64,000 nt of DNA from Burkholderiales bacterium (GTDB lineage: Bacteria; Pseudomonadota; Gammaproteobacteria; Burkholderiales; Eutrophovitaceae), in NCBI GenBank assembly GCA_028379895.1, contig JAOEKQ010000001.1:62001-126000 (forward strand), written 5' to 3'. The stretch's first letter is position 1. Each line of letters starts with the position of its first letter. Below the pieces are notes generated by a model. The model saw only the letters and a program-made list of their open reading frames with translations, was not told the DNA's origin and did not search any database. Made by a program: the position numbers and the translations under genes. Of this stretch, positions 26,886 through 35,882 are shown piece by piece.

Positions 26886-27797
26886 TCAAACGCGATCAAT
26901 ATGAACTTCACCAAAAAGGCCCTGCGGCCTGAACATCAAAAACCCTAGTGCAAGCATATATGCGAACCAGTATTCGATACCACCGCCTACATAGGGACCA
27001 ATATAAATTTCCGCTAATTTTTCGCCAGCCCCAATGATGAGGCCGCCGATAACCGCGCCTAGAACAGATTCAAATCCACCAAGTATTAAGACTGGTAGTG
27101 CTTTTAGTGCTATGAGTGAGAGCGAAAACTGTACACCTAGTTTTGAGCCCCAGATCACTCCAGCAACTAGTGCTACAAGTCCAGCAACAGTCCAGACAAT
27201 TACCCAGATATAGTTAAGCGGAATGCCAATTGATTGTGCCGCTTGATGGTCATCTGCGACGGCGCGAAGGGCTCTACCGATGCGTGTTTTTTGAAAAAAT
27301 ATAGCTAGTGTTACCACGAGTAGCCCTGCAATGACAGTTGCTACCAAATCTTCTTTAGCTACAAGTACGCCACCCTCAAACACGGATTCCAATATGAAAA
27401 TAGATCCTTTGGGGATACCTATGTCTAGGGTATAGATATCACTACCCCAAAGTGTTTGCCCGAACCCATCTAAAAAATACGCGATACCGAGTGTTGCCAT
27501 AAATAGCGAGATCCCAGGTTGGTTTACCAAAGGCCGAAGCACCAAACGTTCAATGGCCATTGCGAGCATGATCATCATGGCGATTGTAATGATGAGTGCG
27601 AGCGTAATAGGGGCGAAAGTGTCTTTAAGGATATCTAAAAGGCGAACAAACGTAAGCGCCGCGAACAGAACCATGGCTCCTTGCGCGAAATTAAAGACGC
27701 CTGAGGCTTTGAAAATAAGTACAAATCCGAGTGCTACTAATGAGTAGAGCACTCCAGCCATTAGGCCACTAAGCAAAACTTCAACAAAAAACCCCAT
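26886..27797 (-). CDS. livH: ABC transporter permease LivH
   Basis: A 303-residue permease with about eight membrane segments. It carries the LivH features ALGFVLIFKASGVFNFAQGAMVLFAAL near the N-terminus and the coupling segment RTRIGRALRAVADDHQAAQSIGIPLN-like (here KTRIGRALRAVADDHQ), then LGAVIGGLIIGAGEKLAE. It partners LivM. It lies 57 bases after livG. Confidence 0.93.
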   Translation of the reverse strand: MGFFVEVLLSGLMAGVLYSLVALGFVLIFKASGVFNFAQGAMVLFAALTFVRLLDILKDTFAPITLALIITIAMMIMLAMAIERLVLRPLVNQPGISLFMATLGIAYFLDGFGQTLWGSDIYTLDIGIPKGSIFILESVFEGGVLVAKEDLVATVIAGLLVVTLAIFFQKTRIGRALRAVADDHQAAQSIGIPLNYIWVIVWTVAGLVALVAGVIWGSKLGVQFSLSLIALKALPVLILGGFESVLGAVIGGLIIGAGEKLAEIYIGPYVGGGIEYWFAYMLALGFLMFRPQGLFGEVHIDRV

Positions 27798-27854
27798 ATT
27801 TATGTATTCAATCGAACCACGTCTGAACGCTTAGTTCGAGTGCTCCTATTCCAA

Positions 27855-28646
27855 TTAATCTGATACGCCTAAATAAGCGTCAATTACTTCTTTATTGTTT
27901 CTAATTTCTGCGGGCGTCCCGTCGCCGATTTTCTTCCCATAGTCTAAAACTACTATTCGGTCAGACAAATCCATGACGACGCCCATGTCGTGCTCTATAA
28001 GAACGATCGTTGTTCCAAACTCATCGTTAACATCAAGAATAAAGCGACTCATATCTTCTTTTTCTTCGATATTCATACCCGCCATAGGCTCATCCAATAA
28101 GAGCAATGTGGGTTCGGCGGCTAGAGCTCTTCCGAGCTCAACACGCTTTTGCAGCCCATAAGGAAGGCGGCCAACAGGCGTTTTTCTGATTGACTGTATT
28201 TGAAGAAAATCGATAATCTCTTCAACTTTCTTCCTGTGTTCGATCTCCTCGTTACGTGCGCGACCAACATAAAGACATTGAGCTAGGAATCCAGCGCTCA
28301 TTTTAAGGGTTCGCCCAGTCATGATGTTATCCAATACGGACATGCCCTTAAATAGCGCAATGTTTTGAAACGTCCGCGCAATTCCCTGTTTGGCAGCTTC
28401 GTGCGGCTTCATTTGCTGGCGGACAGTCCCTTTATATGTTACCGACCCTGCATTCGGATGATAGACGCCATTGATAACATTGAGCATCGAGCTTTTTCCT
28501 GCTCCGTTGGGGCCAATAATCGCTAAAACTTCACGCTCTTTTACCTCAAAACTGATATCGGTAAGCGCTTTCACACCACCAAACGCAAGAGAAATATTGT
28601 CGGCTTTTAGTAAGGTTGGTCCTAATTTTCTGTCGTTATCGTTCAT
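27855..28646 (-). CDS. livG: ABC transporter ATPase LivG
   Basis: A 263-residue ABC ATPase with Walker A GPNGAGKSS, a LivG-type signature region LPYGLQKRVELGRAL instead of the canonical LSGGQ, Walker B TLLLLDEPMAGM and the switch histidine in VLIEHDMG. The N-terminal ADNISLAFGGVKALTDISF and the ARTFQNIALFKGMSVLDNIMTGR segment are typical. It works with LivF. It starts 16 bases after the stop of the acyl-CoA ligase gene, so transcription and probably regulation are shared. Confidence 0.93.
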   Translation of the reverse strand: MNDNDRKLGPTLLKADNISLAFGGVKALTDISFEVKEREVLAIIGPNGAGKSSMLNVINGVYHPNAGSVTYKGTVRQQMKPHEAAKQGIARTFQNIALFKGMSVLDNIMTGRTLKMSAGFLAQCLYVGRARNEEIEHRKKVEEIIDFLQIQSIRKTPVGRLPYGLQKRVELGRALAAEPTLLLLDEPMAGMNIEEKEDMSRFILDVNDEFGTTIVLIEHDMGVVMDLSDRIVVLDYGKKIGDGTPAEIRNNKEVIDAYLGVSD

Positions 28647-28662
28647 TGTCTGCTATTAATCT

Positions 28663-30639
28663 TTATGCCGCTAAACCTTGGTTGAATGGAATCATTTTTG
28701 CATCACTGATAGCAAGGTCTGCCGATATTGTACCGCTGCGGCCATCCTCAAATTTCACCTGCGTTTCTATGAAGCAGGTTTTAGATCCGTCATAAAGTGC
28801 TTTTACCAAGACGCCGTACTTTTCAGCAACGAAGTCACGACGTACTTTTCTGGTCCTCGTGAGCTCATCGTCATCGGCATCGAGTTCCTTATGAAGAATA
28901 AGGAACCTTTTGATTTGGGAGCCGGATAGCGTGTCTTCCATGGCGAGGTCTTGGTTGACCTGTTCAATACATTCTTGCAGTAATGCGTATACCTCGGATT
29001 TACCTGCCAAGTCGACGTAACCAGAGTATCCAAGACCTTGCCTCTCAGCCCAGTTGCCAACCGCATCCATCTCGATATTGATGAATGTACACACGGCGTC
29101 GCGCCCATCTCCGAAACAAACTGCTTCTTTGATAAAAGGAAAAAATTTCAGCTTATTCTCTAAAAACTGAGGAGCGAACATCGTGCCATCATTTAGTACG
29201 CCTACGTCTTTTGCTCGATCAATAATCTTTAAATGTCCATCTTGATCAATAAAACCCGCATCGCCGGTTTTGAAAAACCCCTCAGCAGTAATGGCTTCTT
29301 TAGTTGCCCCAGGGTTTTTATAATATTCTTTTAACAAGCCTGGGCTTTTAACTAGTATCTCACCTTTATCGCCGACCTTGATATCCACTCCAGGCATGGG
29401 AGTCCCCACTGAATCTATACGCGCATCACCATCTGGCTGTTTACAAACGTAAGCAAGCGTTTCCGTTTGACCGTATAGCTGCTTTAGGTTAATTCCAATA
29501 GAGCGGTAAAAGCTATACAGGTCGGGGCCGATGGCCGCGCCGCCCGTATAGGCTACTTTAATGCGACTCATCCCAAGGTTGTTTCTCAGAGGTCCGTATA
29601 CAAATATATTCCCAAGGCCATAAAGAATTTTATTTTTAAGAGAAACTGGTTTACCGTCCATGATGTCCAGGCCGGTGTGGCGGGCAACACCCATAAACTT
29701 TCCAAATAGCCATTTTTTGATATTGCTTGCGTCTTCCATCCGAATTGTGACTTGGGTTAGCAAGTTCTCAAATACTCGCGGTGGTGCGAAGTAGTATGTT
29801 GGCCCTATTTCTCTTAAATCAATCATGACAGTTTCAGAGGATTCAGGGCAGTTAACCGTGAACCCCGTGACGATAGACTGAGCGTAAGAGAACAAATGAT
29901 CGCCGACCCAAGCCATTGGAAGGTAGGACAGAATTTCACCATCATCGGTGTAGTTATCGAACCCCATGTCACCTTGAGCGACCTCAATACACGATTTATG
30001 TGTGAGACAAACCCCCTTAGGCTTGCTGGTCGTGCCTGAGGTATAAAGTATGACAGACACGTCGTCAGTATGACATTTGTTGAGTTCGTCCTCTATAAAT
30101 TTCGGTTGCTCAGTTAGGAATTTACTGCCTAGCTCCCGAACGTCAGCGTATGCCATGACGGCAGGATGATCATAGTGACGCATGCCACGCGGATCGTCAT
30201 AAATGATACATTTTAGTTTTTCGCATTGAGGCAAGATTTCGAGTAGCTTATCGACTTGTTCTTGGTCCTCAACAATTGCGAATTCTATTTCGGCGTCATT
30301 AAAGACGTAGATCATCTCATCTGCGATCGCGTCCTGGTAGAGCGGCACGGGTACGCCACCTATCGATTGCGAAGCGGCAAATGACCAATAAAGTCTAGGA
30401 CGGTTATCGCCAATTATGGCAAGATTATTGCCTCTAACATAACCATTAGCGGCAAGTCCACTAGCGAGCAATTTGACTTCTTCGGCAACCTCAGCCCAGC
30501 TCCAGCTTTGCCATATACCTAAGTCTTTTTCGCGAATTGCTGTTTTGGCCCCTCTATTCGCTGCATTTTTGAAAATTAGCGACGATAGGGTGTCTCCCCG
30601 AGGATTCGGGCTGCTGCTGTCCAACACTTTTCCTCCCAT
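28663..30639 (-). CDS. AMP-forming acyl-CoA ligase (long-chain/FAA1-like)
   Basis: A 658-residue adenylate-forming ligase. The ATP motif is VILYTSGTTSKPKGVCLTH, followed by ILSYLPMAWVGDHLFSYAQ, GQTETLAYVCKQ, TGDAGFIDQDGHLKIIDRAKD and the C-terminal RTRKVRRDFVAEKY. The size and the last motifs fit the long-chain FAA1/FadD15-like type that heads many betaproteobacterial liv operons; a hydrophobic or aryl acid is likely. ATG at 30639 has no ribosome-binding site, whereas GGGAGG just downstream would suit TTG at 30624, so the true start may be five codons later. First gene of the seven-gene ligase-livGHMKF-paaK unit. Confidence 0.9.
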   Translation of the reverse strand: MGGKVLDSSSPNPRGDTLSSLIFKNAANRGAKTAIREKDLGIWQSWSWAEVAEEVKLLASGLAANGYVRGNNLAIIGDNRPRLYWSFAASQSIGGVPVPLYQDAIADEMIYVFNDAEIEFAIVEDQEQVDKLLEILPQCEKLKCIIYDDPRGMRHYDHPAVMAYADVRELGSKFLTEQPKFIEDELNKCHTDDVSVILYTSGTTSKPKGVCLTHKSCIEVAQGDMGFDNYTDDGEILSYLPMAWVGDHLFSYAQSIVTGFTVNCPESSETVMIDLREIGPTYYFAPPRVFENLLTQVTIRMEDASNIKKWLFGKFMGVARHTGLDIMDGKPVSLKNKILYGLGNIFVYGPLRNNLGMSRIKVAYTGGAAIGPDLYSFYRSIGINLKQLYGQTETLAYVCKQPDGDARIDSVGTPMPGVDIKVGDKGEILVKSPGLLKEYYKNPGATKEAITAEGFFKTGDAGFIDQDGHLKIIDRAKDVGVLNDGTMFAPQFLENKLKFFPFIKEAVCFGDGRDAVCTFINIEMDAVGNWAERQGLGYSGYVDLAGKSEVYALLQECIEQVNQDLAMEDTLSGSQIKRFLILHKELDADDDELTRTRKVRRDFVAEKYGVLVKALYDGSKTCFIETQVKFEDGRSGTISADLAISDAKMIPFNQGLAA

Positions 30640-30775
30640 GAGCTACTTGTGCGCTCTATTTACTTATACACTGATCGTATTACAAATCGACGATTAACAC
30701 AAAGAAGTCGACCTGCGTTTTGCACAATTTTAATGACACTAGGTGTGTTTATTTTATGTTGGTGATCATCGGGGC

Positions 30776-31993
30776 GTGAACAACGACCGAACTTTTCTAG
30801 TTGACTCTCTTTCGGCGTGGCTGCGATTGTCTGTGGCCTTGTCAATGTCGGTTGTAGTGGGCGTTGGGATGTGGTCCATTGTTGTGATTCTGCCGGCTAT
30901 TCAGGCGGACTTAGGGCTTACTCGAGGTCAAGCCTCTCTGCCCTATGCATTCACGATGATTGGATATGGTTTGGGTGGTATCGTTTTTGGTCGTTTTTCC
31001 GATAAACATGGCATTTATAAAACGGTAGTTGCCGGTATCGTGCTGATGTCTATTGGTTATGTTGCTGCGTCGTTTGCCACCAGTGTGTGGTTTTTATGCT
31101 TGTCCCAAGGATTATTAATCGGTATCGGAACATCCACTACATTCGCGCCGCTAATTGCGCATGTCTCTCACTGGTTTGAGCGGCGTAAAGGGGCAGCGGT
31201 CGGTATCATAGCAAGTGGGCAGTATTTGTCAGGAGCCATTTGGCCCACGATCTTGGAGGTGGGTGTGCAAGGTTTTGGATGGCAGCAAACGTACTGGTTT
31301 ATTGGCGCAATCGTCCTTGGATTAGCGTTGCCATTGTCTCTGGTGTTGAGGAGCGTGCCTTTCACGGACGAATCGATTGCTATTAGCCACGACGACTCAG
31401 ACCAAAAGAGGTGCCTGGTCTCTAAAACGTGGCTGATCGTGTTGCTAATGGTGTCCATTTTTTGTTGTTGTGTCGCAATGGCTATGCCCCAGGTTCATTT
31501 AGTGGCATTTTGTGGAGACCTTGGTTTTGGCGCGGCAGCAGGAGCAAAGATGCTATCTGTAATGCTTGCGTTTGGCGTTGCCAGTCGTCTAGGTTTTGGT
31601 TGGCTTTCAGACTATATTGGCGGATTAAAAACTGTGGTGATTGGCGTATTTTTACAAAGTATCGGTTTAGCCCTTTTCTTATTCTTCGACACCCTTCTTT
31701 CTCTTTATGTAATTTCCGCTCTCTTTGGCTTATTTCAAGGCGGCATTGTTCCAGCCTATGCGTTAGCAGTTCGAGAGTACTTTCCACAAAGGGTCGCTGG
31801 AGAGCGGGTCGGTATGGTTATGATGGCATCTTTGTTAGGGATGGCCATAGGAGGGTGGATGCCTGGATATCTATTTGATTTAACTGGCAGTTACGACTTT
31901 GCATTTATGAACGGTTTGTTATGGAATACATTACCCATATTTTTACTTGGTTGGCTCATTATTCGCATCCGAAAAATGTCTCTTTCTCGTTAA
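30776..31993 (+). CDS. MFS transporter (monocarboxylate/oxalate-formate type)
   Basis: A major-facilitator protein of about 405 residues with twelve hydrophobic helices. The first half shows QADLGLTRGQASLPYAFTMIGYGLGGIVFGRFSDKHG, the A-motif between helices 2 and 3, and the second half GFGWLSDYIGGLKTVVIG, its repeat. Sequence character is closest to monocarboxylate/oxalate-formate antiporter families, but the substrate is open. The start is uncertain: GTG 30776 is chosen (GTG 30743 is an alternative), neither with a clear ribosome-binding site. It is divergent from the ligase/liv operon and could serve the same pathway. Its 3' end overlaps the chaC 3' end by 51 bases, convergently. Confidence 0.85.
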   Translation: MNNDRTFLVDSLSAWLRLSVALSMSVVVGVGMWSIVVILPAIQADLGLTRGQASLPYAFTMIGYGLGGIVFGRFSDKHGIYKTVVAGIVLMSIGYVAASFATSVWFLCLSQGLLIGIGTSTTFAPLIAHVSHWFERRKGAAVGIIASGQYLSGAIWPTILEVGVQGFGWQQTYWFIGAIVLGLALPLSLVLRSVPFTDESIAISHDDSDQKRCLVSKTWLIVLLMVSIFCCCVAMAMPQVHLVAFCGDLGFGAAAGAKMLSVMLAFGVASRLGFGWLSDYIGGLKTVVIGVFLQSIGLALFLFFDTLLSLYVISALFGLFQGGIVPAYALAVREYFPQRVAGERVGMVMMASLLGMAIGGWMPGYLFDLTGSYDFAFMNGLLWNTLPIFLLGWLIIRIRKMSLSR

Positions 31994-32653
31994 AATTTTG
32001 TCAGCTAATCGAAAAATTTTCTCATCTTGAATGCCTTCATATCTTAAGCTTTTGGCGGTTTCAATTAGGTAGTCTGAGCAGGATCCGTAGTGACCAGAGG
32101 CTCCCAAGGCGATGGAAACGATACGATCTTCATCTAATTTGCCAGTATAGGCTAACGTTGAGCGGTCAATTACGAAGGTAATGGCGTCTACATATCCTTC
32201 TTCTGTTTTTGCTCTAACCCATGTTGGTACGTACACTTTGCCTAGCATTTCCCGTCTCCAAAGAATCAGAAGCTCTTTTTCAATTGACTTGGGGCTTAAC
32301 TGGTATGCAAGGCCGCGACATGATCCACCGCGATCGAGTGCTAAAACTAGACCGGGTGATTCAGGAGATCCGCGATTAATTCTTGACCAGCAATAAAACC
32401 CACGGTGGTAACCGTGTATGCGCGCGGGCTGCTTCGTAACGAAATTCAACATGGGATTCCAGATGAGTGATCCATAGCCAAAAATCCAAATAGATCGATT
32501 TTCTGATTTTTTTTGAAGTATTGAATCCAACGATCGCAACAAATCTGCCTCTGACATCATGATTGAGCGATGTCCAGAACGCTCAACGGCTTGTCGAACC
32601 GTGTCTTGTTCCAACATATCTCGTTTTATTTTCGTTTTTTCGAAAGCCGACAT
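31943..32653 (-). CDS. chaC: ChaC-like gamma-glutamylcyclotransferase
   Basis: A 236-residue ChaC family protein. The phosphate-binding-like loop WIFGYGSLIWNP near residue 54 and the following substrate-site region (RIHGYHRGFYCWSRINRGSPESPGLVLAL) are diagnostic. ChaC enzymes degrade glutathione to 5-oxoproline and Cys-Gly in the cytosol. The N-terminal ~50 residues are an extra helical segment. Its tail overlaps the MFS gene. It is divergent from the DOMON-like gene with 44 bases between starts. Confidence 0.92.
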   Translation of the reverse strand: MSAFEKTKIKRDMLEQDTVRQAVERSGHRSIMMSEADLLRSLDSILQKKSENRSIWIFGYGSLIWNPMLNFVTKQPARIHGYHRGFYCWSRINRGSPESPGLVLALDRGGSCRGLAYQLSPKSIEKELLILWRREMLGKVYVPTWVRAKTEEGYVDAITFVIDRSTLAYTGKLDEDRIVSIALGASGHYGSCSDYLIETAKSLRYEGIQDEKIFRLADKILTRKRHFSDANNEPTK

Positions 32654-32697
32654 TTTTTAAGGTAACCTTCCTTTGATCGGTAAAACCTTTGATAAAG

Positions 32698-33234
32698 ATG
32701 CCTACAACTTACACCTTGAAACCCCATGCCGACAACCCACCTATTGACCTTTCTGTCACCGCGTCAATAAGTCGACCGGAAACATCTAAGTGGTTACTTA
32801 CATATGAACTAGCCGGGCGTATTGAGTCCATAATTTTTCCAAACGAGTCAGTTTCCGGGAGAGGTAGCAATTTATGGAAAAAAACCTGTTTTGAGTTTTT
32901 TGTTCGCCATCCTGACGGAGAATACTTGGAATGTAATTTTTCCCCAGCGGGGCTTTGGTCGTGTTTTTCTTTTAATAGTTATCGACGTGGGATGAGAGAC
33001 ATCGATTTGCAGAATTGGCCTAAAATTTCAGCCGACAACTCGTCTGGGAGGTTCAAACTCGAGGTGTTGGTAGACTTAAACGGTGTTGGTTTGTCAAAAT
33101 ATACAGAAGCTAGGCTTTATATCGCGCTCACCATTGTCATTAAGATGCGAGACCGGCGCTTATGCTATTACGCACTTGATTTTTCGGACGGCCAGCCTGA
33201 TTTCCACCATGCAGATGGCTTTTTAGCAGTTTAA
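32698..33234 (+). CDS. DOMON-like domain protein
   Basis: A 178-residue soluble protein consisting of one DOMON-like beta-sandwich of the bacterial type often found next to DUF1343/NamZ genes. The conserved WKKTCFEFFVRHPDGEYLECNFSPAGLWSCFSFNSYRRGM core (residues ~62-101) and CYYALDFSDGQPDFHHADGF near the end are family hallmarks. Such domains are thought to bind carbohydrate or haem; nothing here decides which. There is no signal peptide, so it should be cytoplasmic. ATG at 32698 is preferred over TTG at 32689. The NamZ gene starts 31 bases downstream. Confidence 0.82.
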   Translation: MPTTYTLKPHADNPPIDLSVTASISRPETSKWLLTYELAGRIESIIFPNESVSGRGSNLWKKTCFEFFVRHPDGEYLECNFSPAGLWSCFSFNSYRRGMRDIDLQNWPKISADNSSGRFKLEVLVDLNGVGLSKYTEARLYIALTIVIKMRDRRLCYYALDFSDGQPDFHHADGFLAV

Positions 33235-33265
33235 GTAATCGTTAAGAAAATTAAGGATAATCGAT

Positions 33266-34474
33266 ATGAAGTTTGGTCTTGACCGGCTCAGAGAGGAAAA
33301 AAAACTTCACCGGCAGTTAGCTGGACGTCGATTGGCGCTGCTTGGCCACCCTGCCTCTGTGGATGAGAACTTGCTGCACGCTGTTGACGTTATTGCTGGG
33401 ATACCCGAGCTCGAACTGGTTGCCGCGTTTGGGCCGCAACATGGTTTGAGAGGTGACAAGCAAGATAATATGATTGAGTCGCCTGAATTTTTTGATCCTG
33501 TTCTTAAGATCCCCGTGTTTTCGCTATATGGCGATGTTCGACGACCAACGCAATCCATGATGAACAGCTTCGATGTTTTATTGGTCGATCTTCAGGATCT
33601 AGGCTGCCGCATCTATACTTTCATAACAACATTGAGGTACCTGCTTGAGGCTTGTGCAGAATATAAAAAGAAAATCTGGGTTCTCGATCGTCCTAATCCA
33701 ATTGGTCGACCAGTGGAGGGCCTCCTGCTTAGGAAGGGATGGGAGAGTTTTGTCGGTGCGGGTGAGCTCCCGATGCGACATGGCCTGACAATCGGCGAGC
33801 TGGCTCATTGGTTTGTTGATAAATACGGCTTAAATGCAGACCTGACGGTTATTGAGATGAAAGGTTGGATTCCTTCGAGCGCGCCAGATTTTGGTTGGCC
33901 TTCAAATGAAAGGACTTGGATTAATCCAAGTCCTAATGCTCCAAATGTAAGCATGGCTCGGTGCTATCCAGGGACTGTGATGCTGGAAGGAACCTCATTG
34001 TCCGAGGCCCGAGGCACTACGCGCCCGCTGGAAGTCTTTGGAGCACCTGATATCCCAGCAATTACTTTAATTAAACGTATGCAGCATATCGCTCCAACTT
34101 GGATGATTGGTTGTACATTGAGAACTTGTTGGTTTGAGCCCACTTTCCATAAATACGCTGGGCAGTTGTGTGAGGGTGTACAGATTCATGTTGATAAGTC
34201 TAGCGGCTACGATCATCTTAACTTTCGGCCCTGGAGGTTGATGTGCCTTGTATTTAAGGCACTCAAGTCGTTACGTCCCGATTATCCATTGTGGCGAGAC
34301 TTCGATTATGAGTATGAGCGCGATCGACTTGCGATTGATTTAATCAACGGCGGTTCCTTAGTTCGAGAGTGGGTTGAGGACAACAAAGCCACCCCAGCAG
34401 ATTTAGATGCATTGGCTGAACTAGATGAACTGTCTTGGGTGAATGAAAGACGCCCTTATTTAATCTATGACTAA
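33266..34474 (+). CDS. namZ: NamZ exo-beta-N-acetylmuramidase (DUF1343)
   Basis: A 402-residue DUF1343 protein, the family that includes exo-lytic N-acetylmuramidase NamZ, which releases MurNAc from muropeptide or glycan ends during cell-wall recycling. Recognisable are LLGHPASVDEN, AAFGPQHGLRGDKQDNMIES, SLYGDVRRPTQSMM, the DVLLVDLQDLGCRIYTFITTL active-site region, DRPNPIGRPVEGLLL and MARCYPGTVMLEGTSLSEARGTTRPLEVFGAPDI. No signal peptide is visible, unlike the secreted Bacteroidetes and Bacillus forms, so it probably acts on imported muropeptides in the cytoplasm. It is co-oriented with the DOMON-like gene. Confidence 0.88.
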   Translation: MKFGLDRLREEKKLHRQLAGRRLALLGHPASVDENLLHAVDVIAGIPELELVAAFGPQHGLRGDKQDNMIESPEFFDPVLKIPVFSLYGDVRRPTQSMMNSFDVLLVDLQDLGCRIYTFITTLRYLLEACAEYKKKIWVLDRPNPIGRPVEGLLLRKGWESFVGAGELPMRHGLTIGELAHWFVDKYGLNADLTVIEMKGWIPSSAPDFGWPSNERTWINPSPNAPNVSMARCYPGTVMLEGTSLSEARGTTRPLEVFGAPDIPAITLIKRMQHIAPTWMIGCTLRTCWFEPTFHKYAGQLCEGVQIHVDKSSGYDHLNFRPWRLMCLVFKALKSLRPDYPLWRDFDYEYERDRLAIDLINGGSLVREWVEDNKATPADLDALAELDELSWVNERRPYLIYD

Positions 34475-34516
34475 CCGCATAGATAAGGCGAGACAAACAG
34501 CACAAGAGCAATTGCT

Positions 34517-34939
34517 TTGGCTGAGTACATGATCAGCTGGGTAATTCAGTATCAAGCGGCATTCATATGGATAGGGCTGATGTCGGTTGTCACATTTTTA
34601 CTTGGCTTATTAATTGTACCTCTTGTCATAATACGATTACCCGAAGATTATTTTATTTTCCGTAAAACCAATGATCATGAGATTTTTGTTTTGGGAGGAT
34701 TACGTACTCTTTTTTTAATCCTCAAGAATTTGATGGGGGTTTTATTATTTTGCTTTGGTGTTTTGATGTTATTTTTACCAGGCCCAGGATTATTGGTGAT
34801 GGCCATTGGACTGGTTCTGGCAGATGTTCCTGGTAAACGATCAATAATTGGTCGTCTGTTGCGAGTTGAAAGCCTGCGGGCTGTTATTAATGGATTTAGA
34901 GCCAGGCAAGGGAGGCCTCCTTTAAAATTCGAAGATTAA
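34517..34939 (+). CDS. PGPGW-type small membrane protein
   Basis: A 140-residue inner-membrane protein with three hydrophobic helices and the PGPGW-family motif LMLFLPGPGLLVMAIGLVLADVPGKR; after the last helix it turns basic (RARQGRPPLKFED). Function unknown. TTG at 34517 is preferred because AAGAG at 34504-34508 fits it; ATG at 34529 is the alternative. It lies between namZ and the PanB-like operon with 25 bases to the next gene. Confidence 0.75.
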   Translation: MAEYMISWVIQYQAAFIWIGLMSVVTFLLGLLIVPLVIIRLPEDYFIFRKTNDHEIFVLGGLRTLFLILKNLMGVLLFCFGVLMLFLPGPGLLVMAIGLVLADVPGKRSIIGRLLRVESLRAVINGFRARQGRPPLKFED

Positions 34940-34964
34940 TTAATATGTAATGAGGTAATAAAAG

Positions 34965-35858
34965 ATGGCTAATCATGCAGCTGGAGACGGGGGCATTCCA
35001 CCAAGGAATGTTGCAAAAGATGGTTTAACTCGCGTTATGACATTAGGCGGCCACTATGGGCTACGGAACCACACGGTCAGGGGCTTGCGCGACCACAAAG
35101 GAAAAAAAGTCCTTTGTGAAACGCTTCCTTTTACACCTGATGAAGCCGCTGCCGCTGAGGAGGCCGGGATTGATACGATGAAGGTGCGATTTGATCCCAA
35201 ACAACCACATTTGGCTAAAGCGATCCGAGATGCAGCGCCGAAAACTTTTATGGCATTTTCGGTGCCATTAGTTGCGGCCGCGACCGAAGATGAAGCGGTG
35301 CGGTTAGCCTACACGGCTATGGAATTAGGCGCTGATGCAATTATGTGTCAGTGGTCCCCGCGGTTTATCAGTGCGGCGGCGGAGGCTGGAGTTCCTGTTC
35401 AGGGCCATGCCGGGCTTGTGCCACGCAAAAGCACATGGACAGGCGGACTTAAGGCAGTTGGAAAAAATGTTGAGGAGGCGCTTTGGGTTTACCAAGAAAT
35501 TAAAACAATTGAGGACGCAGGCGCATATGCTGTTGAAGTTGAGGTCGTTCCTGAAGAATTATTAAATGAGATAAGCAAGCGAACGACTTTGCTGACATCT
35601 TCTATTGGTGGCGGTAAGGGTGGAGATATTCAGTTTTTGTTTGCCGAAGATATTCTCGGAAATAATCCACCGCCTTACCCCAGACATTCTAAACAGTATC
35701 GAAAAATTTATGAGTTACAAGAGGCCATACAAAAAGAGAGAGTTGGCGGATTTAAAGATTTCATCCAAGATGTTCAGGATGGTGTCTTTCCTGGAAAAGG
35801 TCACGTAATCAAGGCGGCTGAAACTCTAGTTGATGATTTTTTAAAAGAGATCGAATGA
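34965..35858 (+). CDS. Divergent PanB-like (ketopantoate hydroxymethyltransferase family) protein
   Basis: A 297-residue (beta/alpha)8-barrel protein with similarity to ketopantoate hydroxymethyltransferase. Shared parts are KKVLCETLPFTPDEAAAAEEAGIDTMKV, VPVQGHAGLVPRKSTWTGGLKAVGKN, AGAYAVEVEVVPEEL with the catalytic-position E193, and TSSIGGGKGGDIQFLFAEDILG. By my alignment the three Mg-binding positions of E. coli PanB (Asp45, Asp84, Glu114) read Phe, Ser and Gln129 here. The C-terminal 60 residues are also unlike PanB. It is therefore unlikely to make ketopantoate; an aldolase/lyase of the same superfamily is likely. TGAGGT precedes ATG 34965. It is the first gene of an apparent operon with an SDR and a symporter. 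Confidence 0.72.
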   Translation: MANHAAGDGGIPPRNVAKDGLTRVMTLGGHYGLRNHTVRGLRDHKGKKVLCETLPFTPDEAAAAEEAGIDTMKVRFDPKQPHLAKAIRDAAPKTFMAFSVPLVAAATEDEAVRLAYTAMELGADAIMCQWSPRFISAAAEAGVPVQGHAGLVPRKSTWTGGLKAVGKNVEEALWVYQEIKTIEDAGAYAVEVEVVPEELLNEISKRTTLLTSSIGGGKGGDIQFLFAEDILGNNPPPYPRHSKQYRKIYELQEAIQKERVGGFKDFIQDVQDGVFPGKGHVIKAAETLVDDFLKEIE

Positions 35859-35882
35859 ATAACAAATAGTTGAGGTCATGCA

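Noticed and set aside
31429-31878. 149-codon open frame on the plus strand inside the MFS gene
   Set aside because: Out of frame within a clear MFS protein; its translation has no recognisable motif.
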